Assembly (NCBI RefSeq): GCF_001514495.1
Contig: NZ_BCNM01000002.1
Coordinates: 310,001-374,000, forward strand
Direction: 5' to 3'
From: Paenibacillus pabuli NBRC 13638
Lineage (GTDB): Bacteria; Bacillota; Bacilli; Paenibacillales; Paenibacillaceae
DNA length: 64,000 nt
In this document: positions 53,409 to 62,337 of the stretch, in pieces
Position numbering within the stretch: the first letter of the stretch is position 1
Layout: each line of letters starts with the position of its first letter
The notes under the pieces: generated by a model
Database searches by the model: none
Told to the model about the DNA's origin: nothing
What the model saw: only the letters and a program-made list of their open reading frames with translations
Made by a program: the position numbers and the translations under genes

Positions 53409-53526
53409 TCGCTCCGCCACATCATCTGAATGTCATAACTTCGTGGATTGACATTCAGGCTTTCTTCATTACAACCCTGTGTCGATCTTTGTTGCAGCAG
53501 AATCTGCATACCACTGTTCGAATATC

Positions 53527-53832
53527 TCAGCTCAGCATGCTGTGCTCCCTCCGGTCTCTGAAGTCCTCACGGTCAGCTTCCTCCATCCTGTGAATGTATC
53601 GTCGCAATGCTTCTTTATGCGCCTCCAATTCATCCATTCGGCTGGATGTCCCGTTCAGGAAAGATTGCATTTTGAATCCTAGCGTTGTGGCAGCATTTCC
53701 TGCCCAATCTTGCTCCAGTCTACTATGTATTGAACGCATCTTCTGCTCCTGCTGCACTAAGCGCTCCTGCAACTGCTCACATTGCTGAACGGCTCTTCTC
53801 AGATCGGATAAAGATACCGATATTCTTCCCAT
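53527..53832 (-). CDS. WXG100-like partner of a type VII lipase
   Basis: A 101-residue helical hairpin: two long helices around DWAGNAATTLGFKMQSFL, where WAG stands for the WxG turn of Esx-type proteins. ACGGGAGG precedes the ATG. It begins 1 bp after the lipase stop. In Staphylococcus aureus the lipase toxin TslA needs two small helical partners (TlaA1, TlaA2) that bind its C-terminal targeting region; this protein is a candidate for such a role. Confidence 0.65.
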   Translation of the reverse strand: MGRISVSLSDLRRAVQQCEQLQERLVQQEQKMRSIHSRLEQDWAGNAATTLGFKMQSFLNGTSSRMDELEAHKEALRRYIHRMEEADREDFRDRREHSMLS

Positions 53833-53833
53833 G

Positions 53834-55222
53834 TCAATTACCTCCCGTTAAGAACTGGTCTGCTTGAACGAAATCTTCGTGCTTGCGTTCAATGTACTCG
53901 GCAATCTCGCTGATGGATTCCTGATACCAACGGTTAATTCGTTCCAGTGTCGCCGTAGCTTCGTAAGCGATTGACGTGAAGGAATGGCTCTCACTTGTGG
54001 AAGTATAAGCCTCGAACATTCGGATGGAAGCTTGTGCATCATTGGAAAACCCGCTCAGACTAAAGCGCATTTCCTTAGCTGCCTGTGCCAATTCCTCTGG
54101 CGTTAGTCGGATTGTGCCACCACCTTGACCTGACTTTCCATTGGATGCAGCCGCAATCAAGGGGGCCACCAACCCGCCAACGAGGTTTGACAAAGCCATC
54201 CGTGATTCCTGATAAGCATTCCAGCGTGGTGAGATGTCAATTTGTTTTCCTGTTGCGCGATCGATAAGTGGACCGACCAAGTTACCCTGTTCATCAAACT
54301 GATACTGGTTCATCGAGTGATATCCCTTGCCTTCTTTTTTGGAAAACGAGTCCATCAATCGAACAATATTACCGACCTGAAACTTGTCCAGATCGATATC
54401 AATTGGGAAATTGTATGTGACTAACGGGCCGCTGGGCCCCATCGGACGAATCGGCACTATGAGCTGGAATTGCAGCCTCCAGTTTTGGTACATCGCATTG
54501 GCCGAGTCAAAATCCTGGCCTTTGTAGTACGTGCTGCCAACATGTCTGTCATATTCAAAAAGTCCTCCTGCACCTACTGAATCGTTTGGCTGAACGATGT
54601 TCACCACTTTTTTATCATAGTAACCTTCGTTCACTTTCGCCAAGCTTGCATCGTCCAGCAGATTGGTTACACTCGGAGCACTGTATGTCATGGCCGACAA
54701 ATCCTGTCGCGCTGCCACATATTGCGCTAAACCACCTCCAAGCGAATGTCCCGTAAGAGAGATACTTGCGTCAGGATATTTTGCTTTGACTTGTTCATAA
54801 AGCACTTCCGCCTGATGAAATTGATTGTTCTCCCAATCGATATCGTCCTTAATGGATTGAATAAAGCTTTTCTTGAAAATGTTATGATGATTAGGGTCAG
54901 TTACGGCATCCTCCAGTTCTCTGGTGCGTCCACCTAAAACATCGAACACGTCTGTTTCGTAATCGGCTGCTCTCCCAAGCCAGCTCCCACCTGGCTCTGT
55001 TCCGCGATAACCGATGACAATCTGATTCGTCTGATTGTTGTGGAGGATGACGGAATCGAAACCCGACACTTTATTGTGGAGCTCGGCACCTTCAGGTTCA
55101 ATGACCTTCCATTGTGCATAATCTCCCTCTTCTGTAAGCGGTGCTCCGGCAGTAACGTTGTCCTGGTAGGCAAGATCAGATATTTCCTTATACAACTCAT
55201 CGCTAATGTAATCGTTCCGCAT
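53834..55222 (-). CDS. lipase toxin with C-terminal type VII targeting region (TslA-like)
   Basis: A 462-residue protein with an N-terminal class 3 lipase fold: FDSVILHNNQTNQIVIGYRG, nucleophile elbow ISLTGHSLGGGLAQYVAA (Ser about 159), a probable catalytic Asp in QPNDSVG. The C-terminal about 100 residues (LTPEELAQAAKEMRFSLSG to KHEDFVQADQF) are a WXG/LXG-like helical region. This reversed order, enzyme first and targeting last, is that of S. aureus TslA, a secreted antibacterial phospholipase. No ESX secretion genes are in the window. CAGGAGG precedes the ATG. Confidence 0.75.
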   Translation of the reverse strand: MRNDYISDELYKEISDLAYQDNVTAGAPLTEEGDYAQWKVIEPEGAELHNKVSGFDSVILHNNQTNQIVIGYRGTEPGGSWLGRAADYETDVFDVLGGRTRELEDAVTDPNHHNIFKKSFIQSIKDDIDWENNQFHQAEVLYEQVKAKYPDASISLTGHSLGGGLAQYVAARQDLSAMTYSAPSVTNLLDDASLAKVNEGYYDKKVVNIVQPNDSVGAGGLFEYDRHVGSTYYKGQDFDSANAMYQNWRLQFQLIVPIRPMGPSGPLVTYNFPIDIDLDKFQVGNIVRLMDSFSKKEGKGYHSMNQYQFDEQGNLVGPLIDRATGKQIDISPRWNAYQESRMALSNLVGGLVAPLIAAASNGKSGQGGGTIRLTPEELAQAAKEMRFSLSGFSNDAQASIRMFEAYTSTSESHSFTSIAYEATATLERINRWYQESISEIAEYIERKHEDFVQADQFLTGGN

Positions 55223-55325
55223 AAATACCTCCTGAATTGAACATTTCGATATGATTATGTAAACTAGTGATAATTCAATCTTTATAGTATATTAATACCA
55301 GTCTATGAAAGTAGAGGTGTCCCTT

Positions 55326-55646
55326 TTGAGAAAACCTTTCTTCCTATTCGTACTCTTAATCATCTCATCTCTCTTACTCGGAGCATGTGCCTCCGAAGAG
55401 GAAAAGATCATTGTATCCTCCGCCGAGAAGTTCGCTGCAAATTATGTTCTTGAAAAATACGGTGTAACCGTTCGTTTTACGGAGTATAAATTCTCTCCTC
55501 CCGATCTAGCCAAGTCGTTAGGCCTCCATGGCTACATTGAAGGCGATAAGAAAAAGAAGGTATTTGTTTTCGTGAACTACGATCCTTTAAGTATTAAGAC
55601 ACTATCGCTTCCTGAAGGTATATCCAAAAAATCAAATTCCAAATAG
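55326..55646 (+). CDS. small lipoprotein, candidate immunity protein
   Basis: A 106-residue lipoprotein with signal ending LLLGACAS. The mature part (KFAANYVLEKYGVTVRFTEY) is short and single-domain, recalling DUF1433-type lipoproteins such as TilA, which neutralises the TslA lipase outside the membrane. TTG at 55326 with AGAGGTG upstream is preferred over an ATG seven codons earlier. It is divergent from the lipase gene. Confidence 0.6.
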   Translation: MRKPFFLFVLLIISSLLLGACASEEEKIIVSSAEKFAANYVLEKYGVTVRFTEYKFSPPDLAKSLGLHGYIEGDKKKKVFVFVNYDPLSIKTLSLPEGISKKSNSK

Positions 55647-55873
55647 AGAGTTGAAGTTATTTTTAAAACGATCAATCTATATGAACAATTTGAAACTATA
55701 GGGAATATATGGATTGTATCTTCCGTCAATTACTTCTGTCAACGTTCTCCGTAACAATAAAATGAAGAAACAAATGCGACCTACATAATAGAATGACTGC
55801 ATTCTTAATTATGATACATCTCTGTTTGAAGAAGTTCTCCACTAATTCGATGAACTCTGAATATACGGAAATA

Positions 55874-55898
55874 GGGGGAGTAATTGTATAACTCCCCC
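55874..55898 (-). terminator. hairpin at the end of the Btr-like gene
   Basis: GGGGGAGT and ACTCCCCC flank an 8-9 nt loop directly after the TGA at 55899. The tail is weak in T (TATTTCC), so termination may be partial. Confidence 0.55.
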
Positions 55899-57620
55899 TC
55901 ACCCCAACAAAGCCAGCTCGATCTGACCCACAATCCCGTTAACACCTATCGGCCCATAACAGCCGATCCATGTTGCAGCATCAACAGAATGTACGTGCTG
56001 TTCCTCACCCCCATCAAGCATTTCCAAGACACGCTGCTCTGTGGCAGATATTCCATCTTGCATAAGCTCATTACTCAGCAAAAAGTAGTGGCTAGCTTGT
56101 ACTGCAGGTAATCTATCAACCGAGATATGATAGGCCGTGTCGGATGTATCTGCCACAAATAACGGAACGGGCAGGCCCAGATCCCGGTACAGCACAGCGC
56201 CTGTGCGATGAGCAGCAGAATGGACGCGCACGAGGGAATCGAGTGGACGAATCAATGCCACACTTTTTCCTGCCAATACCGGAGCCAATTCCTCAGACAG
56301 CAAAGCCGTTCGATGGTGATAATCCGCGATAATCTGCTTGGCCTCTGTTCGCTTGCCTGTCAGTTCACCGAATAGACTCAGGATGGTCTGCCAGTTTTCA
56401 TTACGCTTGAACATGAGAACTGGAGCGATCCGGCTTAGCCGTTCAACGTGCTGATCATGGACTTCGGTGCAAATAATTAGGTCCGGCGACAGTCGTTCCA
56501 CCGCAGGCAGATCGGGATATTCATACGTGCCTAGTAATTCGGTATGCTGAAGTTCTGCCCGGAGTGATTGAGGGAACATTAACACTGCACTTCCTACTCC
56601 TACACTTCCTGCCGGAGACAACCCAAGCGCAAGCAGATGATCGGCATATTGAACATCCAGTACGGCGATACGCTGTGGTGGTTCGGTCACTTGATATTCA
56701 CCTCGCTTATGGCAGATCACAGGGCCATGGTCCGACTCATACGAAGAAGCCGTACGATTCTGCAGCAAGGAATGAGCATAGTCTGTATCCGTTCTCGAAG
56801 CGGCCGCAAGCCGGTAATGCAGCGGTGGGACCCCATAATATTTCTTAAACGCCCTGCTGAAATAATACATGTCGCGATATCCCATTTTGTCAGCAATTTC
56901 CCCAATAGAAGCATCCGTATGACGCAGCATTCGCGAGGCACTCTCCATGCGCAGCTGAATGACGTATTCCATTGGTCCGAGCTCTTTCTCCTGTTTGAAC
57001 CGTCGCTGCAACTGTCTTACACTGCATCCCGCAAGGGCTGCCAGCTCTTTCAGCTCTAGGTTCTGGCGATAATGCGAGGTTATATAGGAAGCGACAACAT
57101 CCACCATATCGGACTCCGCTCCCCCCTGACCACGCTCATACGCCATGATCAGCTCGTAGATCATGCCCTGGAGCAGCGCATTGGCGTGAAATCGTTCCAG
57201 CCCTTCGCCACGACGCCATTTGGCAACGATTTTTTCCGCATTCTCGATCCATTCCGCTTGGGTCACCGGATTCTGGACAAACGAAGTTTGCAGTGGGTGT
57301 TTACGATACGAAGGCAACACAAGAGAGGCTCCCTCCATGGAAGAAGCCTTATACATGATTACGATATAATGAATGTCGTCTGACCTGGCCGTCAGCATAA
57401 AGGATGTCCCCTCCACCACATGACAGGCAAAAGAAGCTCCAATGTGGCAACCCTGACCATCCATTGCAAGCTCCCCTTCCCCTCCGCATGCCAGCAGCAA
57501 GACATTTGAAGTTAATTCCGTTTCGCGTAGAACGCTGCCCGTCTGCAAAGTACCGCTATACCCGTCAAGCATCTTGATCGCCTTATCACTCCATAGACTT
57601 GTCTGTTCTTGCAGCGGCAT
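55899..57620 (-). CDS. Btr-like AraC regulator fused to a siderophore-binding domain
   Basis: A 573-residue fusion: N-terminal sensor region (about 1-165), AraC DNA-binding domain (about 175-275; LKELAALAGCSVRQLQRRFK, IGEIADKMGYRDMYYFSRAF) and a C-terminal periplasmic-binding-protein domain (about 305-573; RIAVLDVQYADHLLALGLSP). B. subtilis Btr has this layout and activates siderophore uptake genes when it binds ferric siderophore. CAGGAG is 8 nt before the ATG at 57620; a start at 57668 overlapping the previous stop is possible. Last gene of the Fur-controlled operon. Confidence 0.85.
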   Translation of the reverse strand: MPLQEQTSLWSDKAIKMLDGYSGTLQTGSVLRETELTSNVLLLACGGEGELAMDGQGCHIGASFACHVVEGTSFMLTARSDDIHYIVIMYKASSMEGASLVLPSYRKHPLQTSFVQNPVTQAEWIENAEKIVAKWRRGEGLERFHANALLQGMIYELIMAYERGQGGAESDMVDVVASYITSHYRQNLELKELAALAGCSVRQLQRRFKQEKELGPMEYVIQLRMESASRMLRHTDASIGEIADKMGYRDMYYFSRAFKKYYGVPPLHYRLAAASRTDTDYAHSLLQNRTASSYESDHGPVICHKRGEYQVTEPPQRIAVLDVQYADHLLALGLSPAGSVGVGSAVLMFPQSLRAELQHTELLGTYEYPDLPAVERLSPDLIICTEVHDQHVERLSRIAPVLMFKRNENWQTILSLFGELTGKRTEAKQIIADYHHRTALLSEELAPVLAGKSVALIRPLDSLVRVHSAAHRTGAVLYRDLGLPVPLFVADTSDTAYHISVDRLPAVQASHYFLLSNELMQDGISATEQRVLEMLDGGEEQHVHSVDAATWIGCYGPIGVNGIVGQIELALLG

Positions 57621-57664
57621 TTCTCTCATCTCCTGACAAAAGCAAAGGTTAATGGTTGCTGTTG

Positions 57665-58441
57665 TCATTTTAATTGAGATTTATTCTCATTGTCAATTTT
57701 CGGACATTTGCGGCAATATTCCCCTGACATCTGGTAGTAAAAACAACAGGTAATGCGCTCTCTTTTCGCGACGGGAACATTGTCCTTACAATCGGTGAAT
57801 CGGGTCAACGGATTCTTTCTCACACCGAATACTTGCCCGGATGCCACTTGCGTCAGATATGAAAAGTCCGCCTGGATGTGCTCACGTTCCTGCTCTACCT
57901 CGTCTTCATCAGGGGTGAATAGCGGGCCAATGCGTACCATGATATTCTCCCAGAGGATACTCATCGAAAGAGGTGCAATCGCAGCAAGTGTCTTTAACAG
58001 CGGTGTAAGCTGTAATGCAAACATCTCCTCCAGCATCTTTTCCCGCCAGACTCCCCTGTCCCCCGTTAGTGCCTCTGCCTGAAGCCCCTTTACCGCTAGA
58101 AAAGGAAATCGTGTACCGCCCTCATTCGCTGAGAGCGCCGGATGATAGAGGAAGCTGTTCTCCAGCTGAAAGGTAACATGCTGATGATGAAAAGTCATCG
58201 CGGTCACCAGCGGAGCGGTCCACAGATAGCCAATTCGTTTGGCTAACATGGAAGCGGCAACCTTCATGTCAGGCGCATCGATATACTCCTGAAACCAGCT
58301 TATATACTCCCGGCATGCCGCTTCTTCATGCAGTTCACTCAAAGCAATGGTACGGACACTATGTTCAGGCGGCTCACCAAGCAAAATCGAATGATCCTCC
58401 ACTGTCTCTTTCCATAAGTCTGTCGAGAGATACGTGTTCAT
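57665..58441 (-). CDS. FhuF-like (2Fe-2S) siderophore reductase
   Basis: A 258-residue protein ending with the cysteine pattern CCFYYQMSGEYCRKCPKI, which binds a [2Fe-2S] cluster in FhuF-family ferric-siderophore reductases. The upstream part has the family's helical region (MLAKRIGYLWTAPLVTAMTF). It starts 1 bp after the lipoprotein gene stop. It probably releases iron from the imported siderophore. Confidence 0.82.
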   Translation of the reverse strand: MNTYLSTDLWKETVEDHSILLGEPPEHSVRTIALSELHEEAACREYISWFQEYIDAPDMKVAASMLAKRIGYLWTAPLVTAMTFHHQHVTFQLENSFLYHPALSANEGGTRFPFLAVKGLQAEALTGDRGVWREKMLEEMFALQLTPLLKTLAAIAPLSMSILWENIMVRIGPLFTPDEDEVEQEREHIQADFSYLTQVASGQVFGVRKNPLTRFTDCKDNVPVAKRERITCCFYYQMSGEYCRKCPKIDNENKSQLK

Positions 58442-58442
58442 A

Positions 58443-59483
58443 TTAATTCGATCCGAGCAGGGCTTCCGATGCCTGATCTACAATAAGATTAATGGCAAGT
58501 GGACCATAATAAGCGATCCAAAGTGTAGAATTCACATCATATGCACGGTTATTTTTGACTGCATCAAGGGATTTCCATACTGAATTGCTCACCATAGCCT
58601 CTGCTTCTGCGGCAAACAACTCATCCGACAGCACAAAATAACGATCCGCCCCAATCTCAGGAACCTTCTCCATCGAGATTTCAACGGAGGTATCATCCTT
58701 GATTTCCTTAACGAGTTCAGGCATGTTTAAGCCCAAATCCTGATACAGAATACCGCCTGTGCGATGCTCGATACCATGAACACGAATGCCTTCTTTTCTC
58801 GGACGAATAAGGGCTACCGTTTCATCTCCCATTTTCTCTGACAGCTTCGCCTTCAGCCCAGCGACTTTGTCCTCATACGCTTTACGCACCGTCTCTGCAT
58901 CATCCTGTTTGTCTGTAATCTTAGCGACCGTTGCTAACGTATCACGCCAATCTTCGTAGAAGTCGAGTACGAGGGTAGGTGCAATTTTGCTGACATTCTC
59001 ATACTGTTTCTCCTGGAAGTCAGTCATGATGATCAGATCCGGGTCTAGGGCTACAATCGCTTCCAGATTGGGCTCATCCCGTGTACCCAGAACCTGTACG
59101 TCCCCCAGCTGATCGCCTAAGTATTCTGGAAAATTCGTATTACCTTCAGCGATAACACTGCCTGCCGGCTTCTCGCCAACGGCTAACATTTGATCAAGAA
59201 ACTTAACATCAAGCACAGCAATTTTCTTTGGTTTTTCGTTTAGCGTCAGCTCACCCTTCATGTGTTTGATCGTTATGGGAAAAGCTCCGGCAGTCTGAGT
59301 TTCTGCATTCGCAGGTGTCTCTGCCGGCGTTGCCGCAGACGGCTTGCCGTTATCTGTACCTGCTCCGGCACCGCAAGCCGTCAGTACAAGAATAAGGGCC
59401 AGCATCAAGCCCATTAATAATCGTGATTTGTGGGCAGCATAAGCCTTGCTTCCGGCCGCTTGCCCCTTTGTTCCTTTATTCAT
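58443..59483 (-). CDS. ferric siderophore-binding lipoprotein (FeuA-like)
   Basis: A 346-residue lipoprotein with signal ending LVLTACGAG and a siderophore-binding fold (KIAVLDVKFLDQMLAVGEKP, LIIMTDFQEKQYENVSKIAP). Its fold is homologous to the C-terminal domain of the Btr-like regulator. AAGGGGG precedes the ATG. A Fur box lies upstream. The permease genes are not in this window. Confidence 0.9.
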   Translation of the reverse strand: MNKGTKGQAAGSKAYAAHKSRLLMGLMLALILVLTACGAGAGTDNGKPSAATPAETPANAETQTAGAFPITIKHMKGELTLNEKPKKIAVLDVKFLDQMLAVGEKPAGSVIAEGNTNFPEYLGDQLGDVQVLGTRDEPNLEAIVALDPDLIIMTDFQEKQYENVSKIAPTLVLDFYEDWRDTLATVAKITDKQDDAETVRKAYEDKVAGLKAKLSEKMGDETVALIRPRKEGIRVHGIEHRTGGILYQDLGLNMPELVKEIKDDTSVEISMEKVPEIGADRYFVLSDELFAAEAEAMVSNSVWKSLDAVKNNRAYDVNSTLWIAYYGPLAINLIVDQASEALLGSN

Positions 59484-59509
59484 AATGAATCCCCCTTATG
59501 TATAATACT

Positions 59510-59528
59510 GATAATGATTTTCATTATC
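59510..59528 (-). promoter_or_regulatory. Fur box of the siderophore operon
   Basis: GATAATGATTTTCATTATC is a near-perfect 19-bp Fur box (9-1-9 inverted repeat). It overlaps the -35 region of a promoter whose -10 is probably TATTAT around 59503-59508, 20 bp upstream of the start codon region. Confidence 0.9.
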
Positions 59529-59619
59529 GAAACATAAGGAGAGTATAAACGATCTCCGCATCGCGTTACCATGTACTTTTGCGACATTTCATCCGGACTA
59601 ATGCGACATGGCGAGCGAC

Positions 59620-59896
59620 TTATCCTCCCTTTAATTTCTCAGCTATATATGCTTGCAGTCGGTAAATGTCTGAAAGAAGCTCTTCTTCCTCCGGCGTATT
59701 TCCATATTCACCGAGCCAACGTGGTGTGCGGATATGCCACTCGTTTGACAGGTATTGCTGTTCATCCCGGTACGCTATAATGTGCTCCAAGAAATACTCC
59801 AGATCCGAAAGATTGCTTGCGTTTATCGTTAATGATAGATTTTGTTTTTTCAAGGATCGACTGTAACATGTGCTGGATTTGATCTTCTGGATTCAT
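59620..59896 (-). pseudogene. frameshifted small protein gene
   Basis: A strong start at 59896 (GGGGGAGA before ATG) gives MNPEDQIQHMLQSILEK, while the rest of a plausible protein (NASNLSDLEYFLEHIIAYRD to IAEKLKGG) lies in another frame. The change of frame falls in a run of six A near 59853. With one base removed or added a protein of about 91 residues results. It may be a sequencing error, a mutation or slippage. Confidence 0.55.
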
Positions 59897-59932
59897 AGCG
59901 TTCTCCCCCTTGTCCACCAAAATTATAAAATC

Positions 59933-59981
59933 AAAAAGAGGAAGGCCCTTCTCTATTCCATAGAGAATCAGACAACCTTCC
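59933..59981 (-). terminator. terminator of the GGAAGG/CCTTCC family
   Basis: GGAAGGCCCTTCTCTA against TAGAGAATCAGACAACCTTC with the outer GGAAGG/CCTTCC pair, T-rich on the minus strand. Downstream of the gene at 60042. Confidence 0.75.
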
Positions 59982-60041
59982 AATCATTCGAAACATGAAA
60001 CATGTATTAACACATCTGATATAGAACTCATCATTTCGAAA

Positions 60042-60347
60042 CTACTCTGGATAGTCCCTTGAGGCCTCGATCAATTTATTTTCTTCATCAAATATGTTCA
60101 GGACTCTCTCAATGTCATTTACTTCATAGCTTCTAACGACAATAAGCTGTTGCATATGAAGACCTGGTGGGTCTATGTCCGGCCGAGACAAGTTATTTAG
60201 CAAGCGTTCTGGTGTATATAAGATGCTCCACCTTCTGGAACCATCATTGAAAACCATCGTGATCTCTATCCAATTCCATTCTTCGGGATTATCCGATCTC
60301 ACCTCATCATCAAAATGCCACCTTACCAGCCTTGGTCTTGAATTCAA
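60042..60347 (-). CDS. hypothetical protein
   Basis: A 101-residue protein: LVRWHFDDEVRSDNPEEWNW, RRWSILYTPERLLNNL, HMQQLIVVRSYEVNDIERVL. TTG start with a weak RBS, 5 bp after the kinase-like gene stop. Two-stranded alpha/beta composition; no family recognised. Confidence 0.55.
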   Translation of the reverse strand: MNSRPRLVRWHFDDEVRSDNPEEWNWIEITMVFNDGSRRWSILYTPERLLNNLSRPDIDPPGLHMQQLIVVRSYEVNDIERVLNIFDEENKLIEASRDYPE

Positions 60348-60352
60348 TTCTT

Positions 60353-60949
60353 CTACGATGTTTTTACCTCTCTTCTGCTTAATTTCTTAAATGCCGAGTA
60401 TTCTTGATTGGAATTCATATAACTTAATATCTTTTCCGCACATTCAGCTGAGCTAAGCTCTTCCGTGTTCACTTCCAGATCATATTCATCATAGGAGTAG
60501 ATGTAGTCGAACTGGGAATGGGCAAGTCCAATCGCGCGATCTCCCCTGCTCTGCTCTCTTCTGGTGAGTTCTTCTTGCGAGCAATGCACGCCTACAAACA
60601 ATATCGGATAATCCGATAGTAAATCATAAAAATCGTTAAACCACTTGTCATTGCTGATGACCGTATCCACGATGACATTCAAACCCATCTCCGAAAAAAG
60701 CTTAATGGTTGCACAGTACAACGAATTGATGGGGTCAAACAGGATATTTGTCATCACATGGGGTTCTACTTCTCTTGTTGGTTTCATATCTGGATATGTA
60801 GTATCGATGAATTGATCATAATTATGCAGAAATTGATCTACAGATAGATGATGAAACGGAATGTCTCCCTGATTTTTCATTTCCATCGCGATGCTCGTCT
60901 TCCCCGAACTTGACGTTCCGTTCAAAAATATAATGAGTCCTCGTTCCAT
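60353..60949 (-). CDS. chloramphenicol phosphotransferase-like P-loop kinase
   Basis: A 198-residue kinase with P-loop LNGTSSSGKTS (about 8-16) and DVFLxx-type region LSVDQFLHNYDQFI, LNVIVDTVISND and VGVHCSQEELTRREQSRGDR (lid). This matches the CPT-like family, which phosphorylates small molecules such as chloramphenicol. GGGTGA precedes the ATG at 60949. Resistance is not implied by the family alone. Confidence 0.78.
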   Translation of the reverse strand: MERGLIIFLNGTSSSGKTSIAMEMKNQGDIPFHHLSVDQFLHNYDQFIDTTYPDMKPTREVEPHVMTNILFDPINSLYCATIKLFSEMGLNVIVDTVISNDKWFNDFYDLLSDYPILFVGVHCSQEELTRREQSRGDRAIGLAHSQFDYIYSYDEYDLEVNTEELSSAECAEKILSYMNSNQEYSAFKKLSRREVKTS

Positions 60950-61092
60950 ATCTATCACCCTTATCATTAAAATTGGAAAACGCTCAAGCTTTTGAGTCTA
61001 AACCAAAAAAATTGACGAATAAACGACCCCGAACCATATTTATTTTTCAACGGAAGCGTTATCAAATATGGGTGAAATGCTGTTCCACCGAA

Positions 61093-61443
61093 TTACCACT
61101 CTCTCCATTGTTCGGTAATATCTTCATCCTCCTCAATGTCTAATCCTGCCAGCCTAGCCGCCTTGTCTATAAAATCAGCCAATTCTTCACGTTCCATCGT
61201 TTCAATAAAGTAACCATTGGCCTCATTCATTTCATTAAACCTAACCACAACTTCTTCTACAGCCTTCATCATGCGCTCGGAATCTTTCGTTTCTTGTAAT
61301 GCTATTAATTGGTGCAAATATGTATCCAGGGCTTGATCAGACATGAGTAATCTCTCTTCTGTAAAAATCTCATCTCCGTGTTTAACCATTCTATCGTTCC
61401 ATAGTTTCGTTGGTTTTTCATGAAACAAGTTTTGTAATGTCAT
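61093..61443 (-). CDS. DUF5713-like protein
   Basis: A 116-residue helical protein: LDTYLHQLIALQETKDSERM, VVVRFNEMNEANGYFIETME and a C-terminal DITEQWREW. The pattern of an acidic helical protein ending in W-R-x-W fits DUF5713, from memory. GAAGGGAT precedes the ATG at 61443. Function unknown. Confidence 0.55.
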   Translation of the reverse strand: MTLQNLFHEKPTKLWNDRMVKHGDEIFTEERLLMSDQALDTYLHQLIALQETKDSERMMKAVEEVVVRFNEMNEANGYFIETMEREELADFIDKAARLAGLDIEEDEDITEQWREW

Positions 61444-61535
61444 TGGAATCAATCCCTTCCATATTTAATAATATCTATATTTTACCTGTAACCATGTTTA
61501 CGTACAATCGTTCCCACAATCCGTTCACTTTCATC

Positions 61536-62102
61536 CTATTCGCCCCATAGCCTTGTCACGTTCTCTAATTCCATCTTGTCAAATTGTAATCGATAAATGT
61601 CCGGTTTCTTGGTTTGATTCATAAAATCCAATCCGTAACTCGAATCAAAGTAGTTCATCATCAACGTCATTACATGTCCGTGTGTGCCGATCGCCAATTT
61701 TTTCCCCTTGTATTCTTCTAAAATCTGTTTCAACACGCCCACTGCTCTATTCTGGCAAACCGTGTTCGACTCGCCTCCTGGAAATGCATAATCAGGGTCA
61801 TCAAACATCTTCTTCGAAGCAGGCTCGAACTCTTCATCCGCAATCATATCATCTGAAAAATGTCTTTCCCGAAGATCCTCCATGATCTGAATATCTAATC
61901 CTAACGCTGCTGCCACACCTTCTAAGGTTAGAATAGCCCTGGCATAAGGACTTGAGACAATGGAATGTATTCCTTCATTCGTTAATATTTCCGTTATTCG
62001 TTCTGCATTCATCTTGCCCTCCAAAGTAAGCCCCCTCGTTCTTTCCGTTCCTTCCGTATACGGTGACTCCGCATGCCTTACCATATAAACGCTGGTCTTC
62101 AT
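61536..62102 (-). CDS. histidine phosphatase family protein
   Basis: A 188-residue phosphatase with VYMVRHAESPY (catalytic His), SSPYARAILTLEGV, LRERHFSDD and LAIGTHGHVM (second His). AAGGAGGG precedes the ATG. Substrate unknown. Confidence 0.85.
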   Translation of the reverse strand: MKTSVYMVRHAESPYTEGTERTRGLTLEGKMNAERITEILTNEGIHSIVSSPYARAILTLEGVAAALGLDIQIMEDLRERHFSDDMIADEEFEPASKKMFDDPDYAFPGGESNTVCQNRAVGVLKQILEEYKGKKLAIGTHGHVMTLMMNYFDSSYGLDFMNQTKKPDIYRLQFDKMELENVTRLWGE

Positions 62103-62337
62103 AGGACCCTCCTTGAATTTCTTCTTTCAAAATTTATAGTCACGCTTTAGGTCCTTCAACATATTTTGTCTTTCTGTTCCAAAAATTAATTAAATGGTGC
62201 CACCATATTTTAGATTCTGAATTTAGGATTGATATTCTGTTAGATATTTAATTTACAATAATTTTCAGATATGTGTATAGTAGAAATGAAGCAAGATGCT
62301 TTTAAAAGAAGTTAAATCTAACGGAGAGGATGAGATC

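Noticed and set aside
56637..57059. 140-codon plus-strand frame
   Set aside because: Antisense to the Btr-like gene, with no RBS and no recognisable protein features.
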